Shown here in pieces: positions 1 through 14,700 of a stretch of 64,000 bases of DNA. The stretch covers positions 7,040,001 to 7,104,000 of the forward strand of contig NC_091114.1 in NCBI RefSeq assembly GCF_024713975.1, written 5' to 3'. The stretch comes from Paralichthys olivaceus. Its lineage: Eukaryota; Chordata; Actinopteri; Pleuronectiformes; Paralichthyidae. The position numbers and the translations under genes were made by a program. Below the pieces are notes generated by a model. That model had not been told where the DNA came from and did no database searches. It was given only the letters and a program-made list of their open reading frames with translations. Positions within the stretch are counted from its first letter, which is position 1; the number at the start of each line of letters is the position of its first letter.

Positions 1-844
1 GTGACACACCGCCGGAAAAAACACAGAAACAGGTGATTCGCCAATGACGTACAGGTGTGCAGGGCGGAACCGGAAATTACGGGGGTGCATCTCCAACAAC
101 AAACTTTCACAACAACAACAATAATGATAATTCATAATAATAAAAATAATAGTTATAATAAAAAACAGATTGTAATACCCGTGAGGCGAAGAAATGAAAT
201 AAAGATGATTATCATTTCAGGAAAGTGATCTCAAAGGTTGAGGTGACAAAACATAACTGGGAGAAATAGAAGTGATGAAATTGTTTACAGATCACTGCTG
301 TGAGGATGAAATGTATGTGAATTGAAAGAGAGAGATATGAAACTTATTGACATTTGTCGTTTACAGCAAGAACGGAATTCAACTCTGCAAGGTGAAAAGG
401 GCAGATGTGAAGACAAAAAAAACTGGAGGCTTGTTGGATTTGCCTCCAAATAAAGACAGAAAGTTAAAGTTGGGTTTGAACCAAGTGACAAATGACGTCT
501 TGAAGGTCAAGTCACGCACACCGCCGCTCCACGTTTTGCTTTCTAATCGTTGACCCCGCACTTAGCCAGGTAAGTACCTGTTAAGCCTCTCTGATGGAAG
601 AAGGTCAAGAGAGGAGAGAGGAGGTGCTTCGTCCCAAAGCACGACGAAGAGAAGCACAGCCGGGCTCCTCAATTTCTTGTTTTCTTATCTCACCGTTTAG
701 GAGAGGAAGATAAGGTAAGCAAACTGCAGTGAAGTACAGATGGGGAATGAATGATTTGCAATTAAATTGTTTTCATAAATAGGCCTTTAAACCATTTGCA
801 ACCCCCCATAAACAACTCTCAAAATATTTGTGTTCATCCACAGC
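1..844. other. Upstream region of the CaBP gene, no coding gene recognised
   Basis: I see no ORF with recognisable protein features here. Two good splice donors on the + strand (a gtaagt after 569 and a gtaagc after 714, the latter just downstream of an acceptor ending at 700) could mark non-coding 5'UTR exons of the EF-hand gene that starts at 845. This is inferred from splice motifs only. The first 200 bases include an A-rich, AAT-rich low-complexity stretch. Confidence 0.35.
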
Positions 845-3471
845 ATGTCCAAGACAGGAGAGAGGACCCCCTCCACAACTTCTGTCAACTCTGTGGTGTC
901 AACAGACAGGTACATTAACACTCTTGTAAAAATCTCACTGTGCTTTTCTGTATTTGACACTGGTACATCTATCTAAGTGTTTGGTTGATGGCCCTGTTAA
1001 TGCTTGATTCCAAACTTGTCTATACAAAGGGTAAATACGTTAAAAAGTGTTAACGTGACAATAAAAGTAATTCTTCTTCTTCTTCTTCTAAAAAAGGCAA
1101 CAATATTCTTCTTTTCTTGAAAGTATTCATCTAAGTTTTTAAGAAGGTTTCCTAATATTTGACGATAATGCAAAATGTGCATTATTATTATATTTTCTTC
1201 ATTTTAGCAAAGATGGAATCTCCCCAACGGGTTCAGTCTCTGAAACACCCAAGAAATCTTCAAAGAAATCCAAAAAAACCACGGAGAGTATGAACAAAGT
1301 CTACAACACCTTGCTCAACAGTGTTTTTGGAGCGGTGAGTAGCTGACTCCCATATTTTGTGAGGCACATATGCTGTATTTATGAAGTGGACACTCTCCCA
1401 CTGCTGTGATATTTAACCTTTGACTGCACGGTGACTTTAAGGTTTTATATGTGGTAATATCTGTCATTTTAATACATCCTGCAACACTGAAAACATTTTC
1501 ATAAAAGTTTGTTTTTGCACCGATGAAACTTACTGATAATTTAAAGTATAGATTTTTTAAATAACAGCCATACACTGAGAGAAGATTTCAAATTTCTAAA
1601 ATATAGATATAGATCATTAGCTGTACGTCAGACATAAAACATCATGCAGGAGCGAGGTGGAAGTCAGGCCATGAACTTACAGCCTCATGCCTGATCTTTC
1701 TGGAGCTGCTAAGCCTGGTGTTGCTACAGTATTAGCAGCTCGTTAGTTGGGGATTATTGTCACATTTCATTTGGGTCATGCAGTTGAAGAGCACAACCAA
1801 ACAACTTAGTTGCTTCAATTTGTAAACGCACGTATGTATCGTTGTGCTGCACAGGACAATAACAGGTGATTAATGATTACCATACTCTGCATGCTGTAGC
1901 TACACATTCTCATATATCACCATCCATCCCCGTTATTGTATATTGTTCCCATATTTAAAGTTGTACAGTGGTTGAAAATCTATGACATTATAGGCATTAC
2001 AATTAAATCAAATTATTTTAAATTAAAAATGTGTGATTACTGTTCCTGCAGGAAAGAGAATTGGCTCAGGCTGAGTTAGATGGTAAGTCTCTTTGCCACA
2101 TTACAATCATTAACATGTTAATAAAACCATCCGTCATCTTCAATACTGAAAATAATACATACAAAACAGACACAGATATGTATAATCTGAGCTGTTGTTA
2201 TCTGAGCTGTTATAATCTGTGACCCTGGGACCTTTCTCACAGAGTTGCAGGAGGCATTCAAAGAGTTTGACTACGACCAAGATGGATACCTGAACTACAA
2301 GGATGTGGCTGAGTGCATGAGGACGATGGGATATATGCCCACAGAGATGGAGCTGCTGGAAATAGTGCAACAGATAAAGATGAGAAGTGAGCGAATTAAG
2401 AGCTGCTTTGAAAATTTGAAACATAAGTGAAAAGTGGCTGTAAAATATTCAGTTGTGCGAGCAAGTATAAAATGAAAATCTAGTTTTAGGTATTTTATCT
2501 GCCCTTTTACCTCTCCACAGTGGGTGGATTAATGGACTTTGAGGACTTTACTGAACTGATGGGACCCAGGATGATGGGAGAGACTGCTGACATGCTGGGA
2601 CTCAAGGAGCTCCAATCTGCCTTTTTACAGGTCAGTCAGTCAATAATGAAGTTTTGAAGTTATTAACTCTGTCAAGTTTGTTTGTTATTTAGCAGAATTA
2701 TGCAAAATCTACCAGAAGGATTATCATGAAACTTGGTGAAAGGATCGTGAACCCGTTTTCATTTTGGTGCAGATCCAAATACAAGTCTAGAGTCTAAATT
2801 TTAATGTGCTTTCATAAGGGGACTGTTTGGTCTTATGCAACGGTTTGCACACAACCGAATGCAATTCTAGTTGAAGTTATTAATTTAGAACAAGTTGAAA
2901 GAAAGAACTAGTAGGATGCATTTTATTAATGTGAAAAAAATCTTATGTAGCTCAGTCTACGAGTGAAAAAAACAATGCAGCTTTTTAATGAGATAAAGTA
3001 TTGAAAGTGAAATTGTAGTGTTTTACTTTGAGAAGACACAAAGTAGGTTGCAGAGCATTTAGCTTCCAGGTAAGACCATTAAAATAAAGCAATTATTTGT
3101 GTAGCAATGTTTAATTTTTAAGTGACATGTCTCTAATAATTTCCTCAAATCCTATTGAAAGTTTGACCTGGATGGAGATGGAAAGATCAACCAGGACGAG
3201 ATGAAGGAGGCAGTGAAGACGCTGCTAGGAGAGAAGCTGAAAAAAGGAGAACTGGAGGAGATCCTGAAGGAGCTGGACATTAACGCAGATGGAAACATTG
3301 ACTTCGAAGGTGGGAATCAGACTATATTCTAAATGCTGATTAGAAAATGGATTACATGATGTGAGCTATTGAAGATGCATTAAAACACCACTCACTGGCT
3401 GCAGAACTGACCAAACTCTTCTCTGTCTTCTTTTTCCTTCAGAGTTTATGATGATGCTCTCCATTCGCTAG
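845..3471 (+). CDS. CaBP-family EF-hand calcium-binding protein (CaBP1/2/4/5 group)
   Basis: Seven coding exons join in phase: 845-909, 1208-1334, 2052-2082, 2243-2386, 2521-2630, 3162-3309, 3443-3471 (217 aa, stop TAG). A Ser/Lys-rich N-terminal extension (about residues 1-60) precedes four EF-hand units. EF1 has the loop [14 protein letters not shown]3 [12 protein letters not shown] and EF4 [14 protein letters not shown]2 is degenerate and lacks a loop, which is the hallmark of CaBPs. The helix motif [16 protein letters not shown] and the phrase [17 protein letters not shown] are typical of this family. CaBPs are calmodulin-like regulators of Cav1 channels and other targets at retinal and hair-cell synapses. 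The N-terminus suggests a CaBP2 or CaBP4 type rather than CaBP5, but I cannot assign the paralogue. I see no obvious myristoylation signal (second residue is Ser). Start choice: first ATG of the open exon, after an acceptor-like CAG. Confidence 0.93.
2690..2795. repeat. Fragment of a teleost interspersed repeat ('AACTTGGTGAAAGGAT' family)
   Basis: An intronic stretch contains the phrases gaaacttggtgaaagga and ttggtgcagatcc. Related fragments occur near 48.5, 49.9, 53.6 and 55.1 kb in this window, so it is a dispersed repeat by internal comparison. The family name is not known to me. Confidence 0.55.
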
Positions 3472-3661
3472 CTGCTGAAAAGACCGACCACATGGACACA
3501 ATACCAAATATTCACATTTTGGTAACCACTCTTTGGTTGCTTAAGTAATAAGAATGATGCAGCACAGCATCAAATACACTTCATGCTGTCATCAATGGTT
3601 TTTGTAGTGGCAAGTTTTGCATATAAATCATGTAAATAAGACTAAAATGTTTTGCTATTTT

Positions 3662-3667
3662 AATAAA
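3662..3667 (+). terminator. Polyadenylation signal of the CaBP gene
   Basis: An AATAAA hexamer lies about 190 bases after the stop codon in AT-rich sequence, a sensible 3'UTR length for this gene. Confidence 0.65.
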
Positions 3668-3671
3668 GAAA

Positions 3672-5782
3672 TCTAAATCAGACTTGTTGTCTTTTAATGT
3701 AAAACATCCACAACACTATTTCAAGATAATACAACAAATAATTGAATTCAGTGATAACATTTGAACCTTTAATACAATTTTTTATTCCAAAAACATTTTT
3801 ATTCCCTCCAGGTCACTGTTAAACAAACTGGAAATGATAAAATTACTATTATCACCTAGACAATATAAGTTAAATATAAATTAAATTCATGTCGCTTTTA
3901 AGTTGTTAACAACAATGCAGCTTTGAGTTTTGTCAAGTTTACTCTCATAGATTTGGAAAGGCCTTGCACATCCAAAAACATGGTGCATTCACGTCGATTT
4001 TACTCGACATCACGTCGAGTAAAATCCCTCAGGGCAACATTTGATGAACCAACCATCAGAATTTCAAATGATCTTCTACTTGAAAATCTACTGGCATAAC
4101 ACTATCGGTGAATAAATCTTCTTATTATAACATCAAACTATATGTGCACACAACTCAGGAACTTCTGCAACATGCAGCACATGTAATCTGCAGAAATCAA
4201 TTAATTGCTGTCATGGAATAAGAAAGGAGAGATGGTTAACCCCATTAAAGTCCGATTGCATCAGTGTCTCAGGTGGAGAGGGGATGAGACCTGGGTTTTA
4301 ACACATGCATTCGATATGTTAGTGTTTTCTTTTTGTTTCTTCAAAAATAAATTTGAAAAAGTCACATTTATCTTCTATACAAGGCATCAGAATGTAGCTT
4401 CGATGCCTTTATCAACCTTCAGCTCTCCAATTTTTTAGTCAACTGCAAAATTCCAAAACACCACTAATTTACAGTGCATGCAGCGTCAAGATGAACCACT
4501 AACAACAACTGGTCAAAATTAAAAACAAAAAACATCTGACGTAGTTTACCAGTCCTCTGCAAACCCTATTAACGTCTGTGTCATGCTTCTCCTGTTCACT
4601 CCTGGTATTAACATCTGAGAGATCCAATCACAAGTGCTTCCTAAATGTGTCTCCTGTGACCAATTGTTCAGATCTCATTTCCCCAGTCTGAGTTGTGTCC
4701 GATGACAATGTATTTTGTGTCTGTAGGAGCAGAGACAGAAGGAGCTGAATGAATCAATAAGCTGCTGCTCTTCTATGGAATAAGATTTTACTCATTTTAA
4801 AACAAAAATAATCTATTATGAGGTGGTCACAAATAAATCAATGTATGGACACTGAGAAGTGTAAAAATACTTTTGATTCATTATGAAACTGCAGCGAGTC
4901 AGTGGACGTCCGCTGAGGAGGCGGTCCTTCGTATATGATTACAACGCATTTGAATGCTTTTATACCAGAACTTAGAGATGATCACTTGTAATAGGATCAC
5001 TCAGGACTTATGTTAAAACCCAGACTGACTGCAAGAATTGTCATGATGTTAAAGATACTTCCCATCGATACCCAAAAATATTCACTTTGTCTCTGACTTT
5101 AAATAAATGTATCACAAAATAAAAATGTTGACTCATCCGCTTCTCCTCCCTTCAGGGGAATGTTTGCTCTGTAGCTTTTTTAACCTTTCTGACAACTGCG
5201 CATCCATTAAGCGGCTATTGTAAACAAATGCATTTAAGTTTTCCAAGCATATGAGAACTTCTGCAGTTCATTTGTACATTTTGTGCCCTTTGAGCGTTGC
5301 TCACATTACCAGGGTTCAGGTGACACACACTGAAACTGCATGTGCTCTCAGTACTTCTGGATGCTGCTTTGGATTTAAAGCCCAAACCAAATGTTATAAC
5401 GCAGCTTTGTGAGAATATCACACATAGATAATAGATGGAACTGTAAATGTGTCTGTAGCAGGTTTGTACTTAACCACAACATCATGCATGGGTGTTTTAT
5501 CCAATGGTCAAACTGCAGTCACTAAAAGTCACATCACCCCTCACTGTACAGCCCCTAACACAACTAGCAAGTTGTTACTACACCTGTACCTCTTGTCTTT
5601 CTGTCAATATTAGACTCCACATACTATAAACCCACTCAATTTCCCTTCTTCCCTTCTCCTTCATTTCATTCCTTTCATCTGTCTACTGGTAGATAGATAA
5701 AGATGAATAAGCTTCTCCTATTTCATCTATCCACATTTTATAGTGTGTTTCATTGAGCAAGAGGACAACGCCCATCTTCTCT
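3672..5782. other. Intergenic region between the CaBP gene and the 3' end of tdrd7
   Basis: About 2.1 kb, mostly AT-rich, with no convincing gene. It contains the CaBP 3'-flank, a perfect short inverted repeat (3996-4026) and presumably the tdrd7 3'UTR (the tdrd7 stop is at 5783). Short ORFs here lack recognisable domains. Confidence 0.6.
3996..4026. repeat. Perfect 13-base inverted repeat with 5-base loop
   Basis: Arms 3996-4008 and 4014-4026 are exact reverse complements separated by atcac. Each arm includes a TCGA/GTCGA core. It lies in the intergenic region downstream of the CaBP gene. Function is unknown. Confidence 0.8.
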
Positions 5783-8700
5783 TTACAACTCATTGGTAAT
5801 CTCATCAGCAAACTCAGCCATGATGTCATGCACCCAGATGTCTCGTTCCTCCTGCGAAGTGTCAACCAGGAAGACCGTCAACTTCCTGTCCCACGGGTTT
5901 GTGGCTTCCTGTAGGTTCTCCAGCTGGGCCACGAGTGGTTTCTTCTCCACGTGGTTCCTGAAAACGATGGAAGCTTCTTCTGACCACTGCCTCGGCTTCA
6001 CTCCTGTGGAGAGGGACAGAGTTGTCAGATCAACTTCACGCACATGGATGACACAATATGAACACATCTGCATTATATAATAGAAACATCTGGCAGGTTA
6101 TTGCCAGTGTCTTAGCAACAGAAGGTAAAAGAGTGGGTCTGCCGATTGCAGCTTTAATAAGCTTCATTTTTTAACAATGAGAACAAATTCTTTTTTTTAC
6201 TGTCCCTCTAATCCCTCTTTTATATTTTTTTCAATTTGTCTCATAGAGGACAATTGCATGTGATATAGCCTCATGTAGAGTTTGGATATGACATTAGTAT
6301 CAGACTGTATTGTAGCTCGACTCCACTCACCAGCCAGCTGAGCAGTGATTCCCTGAAATGGCAGCTGCCTGAACTCCTTGATCAGAGGTCGGAGCTGGGT
6401 GCAGCTGATCAGCTCATGTTTACCATAGTCCAGCTCATAGACAGACACCAAGCCATTGGTCAGAACTCCCTTCACTAACACACGATGCCAGCTTAGAGAA
6501 GAAAAGGATGAAGAGTAGTTACATTACTGGATATCCACTACACAGAAACAGGTCAGAAGTCTCCACAAATACTCAAATTAATTATCTACTAGATTTTTTC
6601 ACTTGTACCAGCTGTTTTCACTAAATGAAATGACATTGCTTCACTCACTTGGTCTCCACTTTAGCAGCATATATCTGATTCTTCTCTATGTTGAGTGGTT
6701 TTTCTTCAGTTTTATTGTAGTACAGAATCATCTCTCCCATCAACACCACCAATTTGTACATATCTCTCCAGGGCTGCAGCACAAAGTGGCCCGGATGGCA
6801 CGCCACAGATACATAGACATCTACGTTGTTTCCTGAGGAGAAGAAGATTAAATTAAACCTTTTTTTTCTGATTTCATCCCTTGGGGATTTTACCTTTAAA
6901 AGAGACATATTTAGCCTTTAATTTTAATCTCTCCTCTAGTGTGTTATAAATCTTTGTGTATGACAGCTCCTATCTTCCACAGATAAAACTGCTTCTTGTC
7001 AGTAGTAGCTTCCACACATTCATGATGTCTGGCTCACATTTGCAAAATGCCCATCTGGCCCGACTCCTTACAAAGCCAAGTAAAACGAGTGCGGATGTTG
7101 CGTTGGAAGCTACTCATTATAACAGAGTGGACCAGCTGGCCAGTGAGATCAGACTGGGCTTTATCAGGAGCTAAAACCAAGTTCTTCTGACATAAGGTGA
7201 AAAGTGGAGCTGCAGTATGAGGAAAGTGAGGTGTTTTCTGAACATTAGAGCATGTAAATCTTTTTTAGTAATAGTACCAATTAAAATGATGGACCTGAAT
7301 ATGAACATAAATAATAACTAATCAATTAAATGACTCTTTTGTTTAATATCATCATTACCAGCTGGAGGCAGCTCTAGTAGTGGTGGCAGCTGGACAGAGT
7401 TTGAGGGAGTTGAAGGCGTCTCTGGTGGAGTGGTGCGGGTTGTGGTTCCTCCTCCACCTCCTGCAACTCCTCTGTGACCCGGCAGAGCCCTTCGGATTTG
7501 AGGCTTAGCTGGGACAGTAGTTGATCTATTATCGTTAGTGGAGTCGCTGGTACTGGATGTCTTGGAGGATAAAGTGGCTGTGGAGATCTTAGCAGGGCTG
7601 TAAAATGAAATAAACAAACATGTGATTTAGTGTATAAGGTGATACATAAGGTAGACAATGATGCAGAAATATAGTTAAGAACAAAGGAGCAGAAACCTGT
7701 GGCTCGTCAGGAAAACATCTGGTTGATGTTTGAACAGGTCAGACTGCGCCATCTGATGGTTGAGGCTGCGGGCCGGGTCATGAAAGTTCTTATCAGTGAA
7801 CAGGTGGACGTAGGTGCAGCGCTTGGTTTCATCTACCTTAGCAACCTTGGCGATAAAAAGTGAAAAATACACAAGGAAGGAAAATGGTGTAGGCAGGAAA
7901 CAACAGAATCATAAGTCTTAGATTCTCAACCAGACAAACTCATGATAGTAGTAGTGTTCATTATTTTGACAAGGGCTGACAGACACTTACTTTCATGCTG
8001 CAGTCAGTGATGTTGAGCACTTTCTCTCGAAGCCACTGGACAGCATCTGGAGTCCAGGACCCAACACTGACAGCCAGGTCGGCTAGACAGCACTTCACAG
8101 CCTACACACATGTTGTTGGATGTCAGTACATTTAAATATAATAATAATCTCTGAATAGTCAGTTTCCATTGGCTGTCTATCATGGACACAGATGCTGACC
8201 TGCGGTGGGATAGCCATTAGGTCACGGAGGAATAGTGGTGGGATCTCTCTCAGCTCAAACACTTCTACAGATGCCTGCACACCCACGTCAATAAACAGGA
8301 TGTCCAGCACTCTGCTGCCATGCAGGTTGGTGATCTAAAGACAGGGAAGGTACAGGATTAATGTTTTTAATCTGTAGCTCATACGTATAAAGAAAAGACA
8401 CACATTTGTAAATCATGATAGACTTGGGATTACATAGCCAGGTAGTGAGATTTATGTCTTTAAAGATATAATGACTTAATGTATGTTATACATTTTGTTG
8501 ACTTGTGTACTTACATTATCCAAAATGTTTCCATTAATGTACAAACCTACTGAAATCCACAATTTTATTCAAGGTAACGGGATGTGTCACTTTGGCCGCT
8601 TTTTATTTGCGTCATATTTGCTTTACAACTGACTTTGCCCATCTCTGCTTTAACTTCTGTAGGAAATCGATGCATGATCAAGGAAAATGATACTGCCAGC

Positions 8701-11700
8701 CAGCCAGTTGGCATGGATTAAAATTATTGTAATCCTCCATGATTTGTACCAAAGTCAAGTAGTAGAAAGTTATCGGCAATGATGCTGAAGAGAACAACTC
8801 CCATTATCCCAAGATGCTTCACAATGTTATCAAACCAGGTCATTTGTTTTGACTGGGAGATCCAGAACGGCCAAAATTACATACTGTACGTTTAAAACTT
8901 ATTTTATAGCAATCGCTACAATAATCAACTGATGAACAAGGGATAAACTTTATCAAGTCTTATTTTTGATCTCGGCTCAATGAGGCAGCTACGACTGCCA
9001 CTCCTGAGCAATTGTAACTGGATTCCTTCTGTCAGGAATAAGCTAAATCAAGCATATGACGACATATTTGATAATAATAATTTTTTTCTTAAGGTAACAG
9101 TTGTATCTTCTCACCTCTACACGGGACCATTTGCCTTTGTAGCGAGCCATACATCCTTTCCCACAAAAGGGTCTGGACACCAGGAACTCTGAAGTTACCT
9201 GATATAAAATAAAGATCACAGAACAGCACATTGAATCATCATGTCATGGAGAAAACAAGAGTTAGTGTCATGGATAAATGTGACCATATTTTCCCTGAAC
9301 TGCTGAGGTGACTGAGTATAGCATGGAACTGATGCTTAATGCCTTCGAAAAAATTATACTGGAAAAGCTCACACATTTCACCTGTCCAGTCTGCTGCAGG
9401 TGTACACTGCAATTTGAATATCATATGCAAAATTAATGTAACCTCAGTCTGTTATAACCGGACCTTCTCCACGGCACAGTGTCGACACTGGAGGATAATT
9501 GAACACTTTAAAACTTCTGTTGCTATCTTCTAAAGTTGATTAATGCACTGTGAGTCTAGAGGGGGGATTACTGGAACAAATAAAGTATTTAAATGTTTCT
9601 GGCTTCAATTTTGGATTAGTGAGGAGCTCTTTCCTCATATTGGTTAGACTAAGGTACTATCCTGCTTATTTACAGGCTGCATATGCACTTTCTTCAAAAT
9701 AAGAAGATCGGAACTGTAACAGACATTATCAGACTCCACGCTGTGTTTGTACCTTGACACTAATGTAGCTACCAGATAGGACAGCAGTGGCACATGTAGA
9801 AAAAGCACCCGCTCCACTATGCTGCCAACAGATTAAGTGGCTTGGTAATGTCTTAACTCCAGATTATCAACCTAATCTCAATCTGTCCACAACTCCGTCT
9901 GACGGAAGCAACACAGAAAACATTGGCACAAGGCTTTTTAAGCTTACTCTGCTCTCTTCTGAATAATATGCAGCCTGACCAAAAATGCCCAGCTAAGCTT
10001 ATTTTCAGATACATAAGTATCTGAAAAGTATATACTTTTATCAACACGTGTTCTCCATTTAGAAATACTGCTTCTACATAAGTAAATGCACATAAATAGA
10101 CACGCAGTATGCTGATGCAATTAAAGTAAGGACGTGTAAAGCTACACATAGAGAAGGCTGACGAGAAAGAGAAAATAACAGAGATAGAGCAAAGAGGCAA
10201 AATAAATATAGAGGTTATGTTCTGGAGCTATGAATGCAGTCTCTATAATGAAATCTATAACACAAGTAGAACTACAGTGTTTTTTACACATATAATTAGA
10301 ATAGTATTTGTAATCCTTCACAACCCTCTCACTACAAGAACAGCAGTCCTTTCATCAGATGTTACAGTGATTTCCTGCCGCTTTACTGAATTATACAGTC
10401 TATTATATATATGAGGTAACTATAATTGAAATTTACCTACTGCCTCATTGATACTGAAGACATTAAGATCACAGAGAGTTGTTTTATTTCTTAAAGACTC
10501 TGTAGTTATTTTATTTTACGTTATTTTAATAAGAGTAAATAGTGCATTTACTGGTGGCTACTTTCTGTTCTGGATGAATACATTTTTGTACTAAAATGAG
10601 CATTTACAGCTGAACTACAGTGCTGTGAAATGTACTGAAATTAATCTACAGTGATTATGTTCTTTATAATGAAGGAACACGTCGACCTGCGCAACAGTGA
10701 ATCTCAGTAATGTGTTTCTGGTCTTAACATCAAATAAGCCATCTTCAAACATGAACTGTTGCAGTGTCAGGAGATTATCTGCAGTTCAGTGCATGTCTGA
10801 AAGCAGCTTCTGTTTGTTATAATGAAGAAACATGGCAACCAGTACAACAGTAAATCTCATAATGTGTTTCTAAAAGTTTCATCAGATAGAGATGTTGAAT
10901 GTAGCATGGTATATTAACCTGTGAGTGGAAGTATGTCTCTATATTCTCCAGTAACTCATTCAGCTTGGCCAGGCCTCTGGAGGGCAGTTGACAGTAGACA
11001 GTTCCATCTGAGCAGACGCTGCTGACGGTCACATTCATATAAGCGCTGTTCACCTGAGGAGAGCGACTAATAGAAGGTTAGTGTGCTGCATGCTCTCACT
11101 CACACACACATTATATAAACACATTTGTCTTCTGTACCTGTAACGGGCTTGCTAGCGTCTTGTCCTGCAAAGCTTTCATGCAGGCAGCGTTGATGTTGAC
11201 ATCATCATCCTGCGACGTGTCGTACAGGACGGCGAGAGGGGTCTGCCCTCTCTCTAGGATCTCAGCCAATAGGATCCTACCACTTGCCATCGTCTCAAAC
11301 TTCTTCAGCACTGCAGGCTCCTGACAGAATGGCTCCAGACCTGGACGCACAGTCATAAGGTCACATAAATTTGATCCAGAAAACAAATGATTGTGAAGAA
11401 GGGAAAACAAGGACTGGCTGATGAAGTGCTGATTCACACTCACCTGCTAGTTTACACTTGGTCGCCTGGAAAGGCAGTTTGAAAAACTTCTCATTCAGCT
11501 CAAACACTTTGTTTTTGTTGATCACCTCTGAGAATCCATGATCCACATAGTAGGCCTAGAGAGTCAAAGGCAAAGACCCCAGAGATCATTAATACTTCCT
11601 CATTCTAAAACATATCATTCATTATTATTATTTGTACACACTGTTGGAACCTTCAAGTTTGGAGTGGTAAATAAGCAAAATGAAGTGGAATGAAAAAAAT

Positions 11701-14700
11701 GCACATAGCTTTTTGTCCTAATCAGATGCAATAAACTTTTAATTAATTTCCATTGTTTCAACAACAACCCTGTAAAGTAAATTGAGAGGAAATCATTTTA
11801 ATTTTTTATATATTAATCAAGTCCTCCTCATCCTTTCAATTCAGTTTTCATTTGTGCACTTTAACATTAGTATATTCTGTCCTGTGCCATTTGTATGGCC
11901 ATCCATCACGGTTATTTTCTGTTTCTGACCTCTCACCTTGACCTTGTCAGCCATGACCTCACAGACTTGTGCCCTCAGGATCTCCTCTTCTTCCTCAGCT
12001 CTGACAGCAACAAGTTGGCCAGAGGATGGGGATGACAAAGGAGGTGGAGTACTTTGGTTCAGGCCATAAAACTCTCTCATCTCATCTTCCATGGTTTCCT
12101 GGGCCTGGGAGTAACCCTCACCAATGTACCTAAGAGAGTTCGACAGACATTGTTTCAGGAACTGTCAAATCTTACTGCACCATCCCACTTACAGTTTTCT
12201 CCTACCTGAGTATAACACCGTTGGTGTTGGTAGCCTCCACCACCAGCACAGAGGGGTACTCCTCTTTGGGAATTTGCAGAGAAGGCACCGCATGATTACT
12301 GAGCCTCCTCCCCAGCTCCTTCCTCACCCTCAGATCCTCTTCACTGGTCGAAGAGTTCCTCCTATTGCAGTTTTCATCCTCTCCTCCTCCATCTTCTGTG
12401 CTGCTCCTCCTGTACAGGATGGCCCTCTTGGGGTTGTCAGGCATCGGGTAGTCAATAGTGCAGATGTCGGAAAGGAGATGAAGGTTCTCCAGAACATGAC
12501 TGGGCAGTTTGGTCTTGTAAATGAATAAAATAAAACAATTAATTGTTCCAAAATGTGTTAATGACATGTACATGATAGTGTTTTAAAATGTTACTGACTT
12601 TGTAGGTGTCCTGAAAGAGCTTGGGCAGTGCGTGTGCCCACAGACCGTTGGAGTACTTCATCAGCAACTCCTCCAGTTTCAGCCTCAGGTCGGGGCCAAG
12701 GGAGGCAGGGGAAGAAGGAGGGCTGGGGGATGAGGAGGATGATGGCGGAGACTGAGGAGAGGGAGAACCTGAACGAGTCAGGTGGGTGGTGGGGGGTCTC
12801 TGTTGAGCAGGGAAATGCAGGGGTTTATCTGCAGGGGTGTTTGATTTCGGGACAGGGGCGCTGGTGGAGTTCAGGTTAACGATGGGTGAAGGGGAGGATG
12901 TGGTGGTCTGTTCCTTGGCAGGGTAGAGGAGCAGTTCTGTTGGGTTGCTGCTGCAGGTTTTCTCTACCTGGAACAGGAAATGAAAAGAAATGATTATAAA
13001 TAATCGCACATGACAACAAAGTCATGAAGCAGTTGCAAAGTATACAATATAATATAATACATTTTTAGACTTTTAGAATTTGTCATCATCTATACTGCTT
13101 ATCCTTTTGAGGGTCACAGGGGGGAGCTGAAGCTAATCCCAGTTGACATTGGGTGAGAGGCTGAGTACCCTAGACAGGTCGCTAGCCCATCACAGGGCCA
13201 ACATAAGACAAGCAACCATTCACTCTCACAAACAATATTATTTGTGATTATTATTTGGCAACAGAAATGCTAGTTATAAGAGTTAAATGTAAAATTAAAG
13301 CTTTAAAGAGTGCATACAGTGCATATGTGTGTCCAGGTCTCCAGGTCTTTGGCGGCCTCAGTGGGCAGGTCTTGTTTGTACAGCTCTCTGTAGATCTGAG
13401 GAAGCTTCGATACCCAGAACCCATTGCTGTACTTGGACAGGATCTCCCTGATGCGCCCCTGGACCTGCTGAGGGTTGTAGGGTTTTCCTTTTCCAGAGCT
13501 CAGGCTCTCGTTCAGATTCAAGGGTGCTGGAGAAAAGAAACACACAGGAGAGATTACACATGCTCATTTCATAGTGTGATAATGCTTTGATTTCTAGCTT
13601 CTGAAACTACTGGATTAGTTTTCTCCAAAACAAAGGAACTTGTCTTAGAATAGATGGAAGGGAAAGATTGAGAAATGATAATGAGGAACGCAAGATATTC
13701 TTAATTATTTCCATGGATTTGCCTTTACATTGACTGGAACTCCTCTTTACATTCAAATGAGCTAAATCAAGAGAGGAGATCACAGAATGTTCTTAATAGG
13801 GGGTCACAGGCTTTTAAAACCAGCAGCTTTAACAATTTCCTTAAAGGATCTGGAACTGCTGGACACTTTCAAATATGTTCTTCAAAACTTTGCAGCTTAT
13901 TAGAGGCCAGTGCTTTTCCCAGGTGACACAGAACATGACCTTTCTTCAAAAGGTTTGTGGGAGAGGAGTTAAAGAGGAGAGAGCAAGGACACTTGGGACT
14001 GTAAAACTTCATAAACACTTAAAACAGATACACCTAACAGAGATGTGGTTTCCATTTGTTTCTTTTATACTGCACTAAACCATTACAGTTGGAGACGGAC
14101 ACGATTTGATATATGATGTCACAGCATGACAGCCACACCCCTTGCATCAACATTGCTGTTTATTTCAAGGACAAAAAAAATGCCTGAGCATTACAAAGAA
14201 AAGGCTCTCCTACTTACGACCAGTCTGTGGGGGGTTTCTGGAAAGGTGAGCTTGCACCTCTTTATGAAACCGTGATGGCAGAGTCATCCTCTTGTCTGAC
14301 CTGGACAAAAGAGGACACATCACGGAGGAGGATAACTAGGAGCAGTGGAGAAGAATCTCTCTATGAGAAATCCAATTTGTATTATTCCATAAAATGTTAC
14401 AAATAGAAAACAAAAAGTAAAGTAATGCAGTCAGATGGATTAGATTAAAGCTGGCACAAACAGCACCTGTTCGTTTACAAAGTGGTTTTCTGGAGCCTGC
14501 TACATTGAGGGCTGCACTTTTCTTTAGTTGTGCTTGCAATATTGAGAAACGTTCGCCGAAGGAACCTCGGAATCAAGTGTGGACAATGACTTGAACAGTA
14601 TTTGCTCTTCTATCCAGGCACAGAATGGCCTCATCTACTAATGTCCCCTGTGCTGTCATTTTAACAGAAGTTTGTTGTTGTAATTCATTCATTCATTCAT

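Noticed and set aside
12124..12528. 134-aa plus-strand ORF, among the longer ORFs in the window
   Set aside because: It is antisense to two tdrd7 exons (12206-12513 and 11937-12129), which fit the conserved LOTUS 3 and Tudor sequence in phase. No domain is seen in the plus-strand reading.
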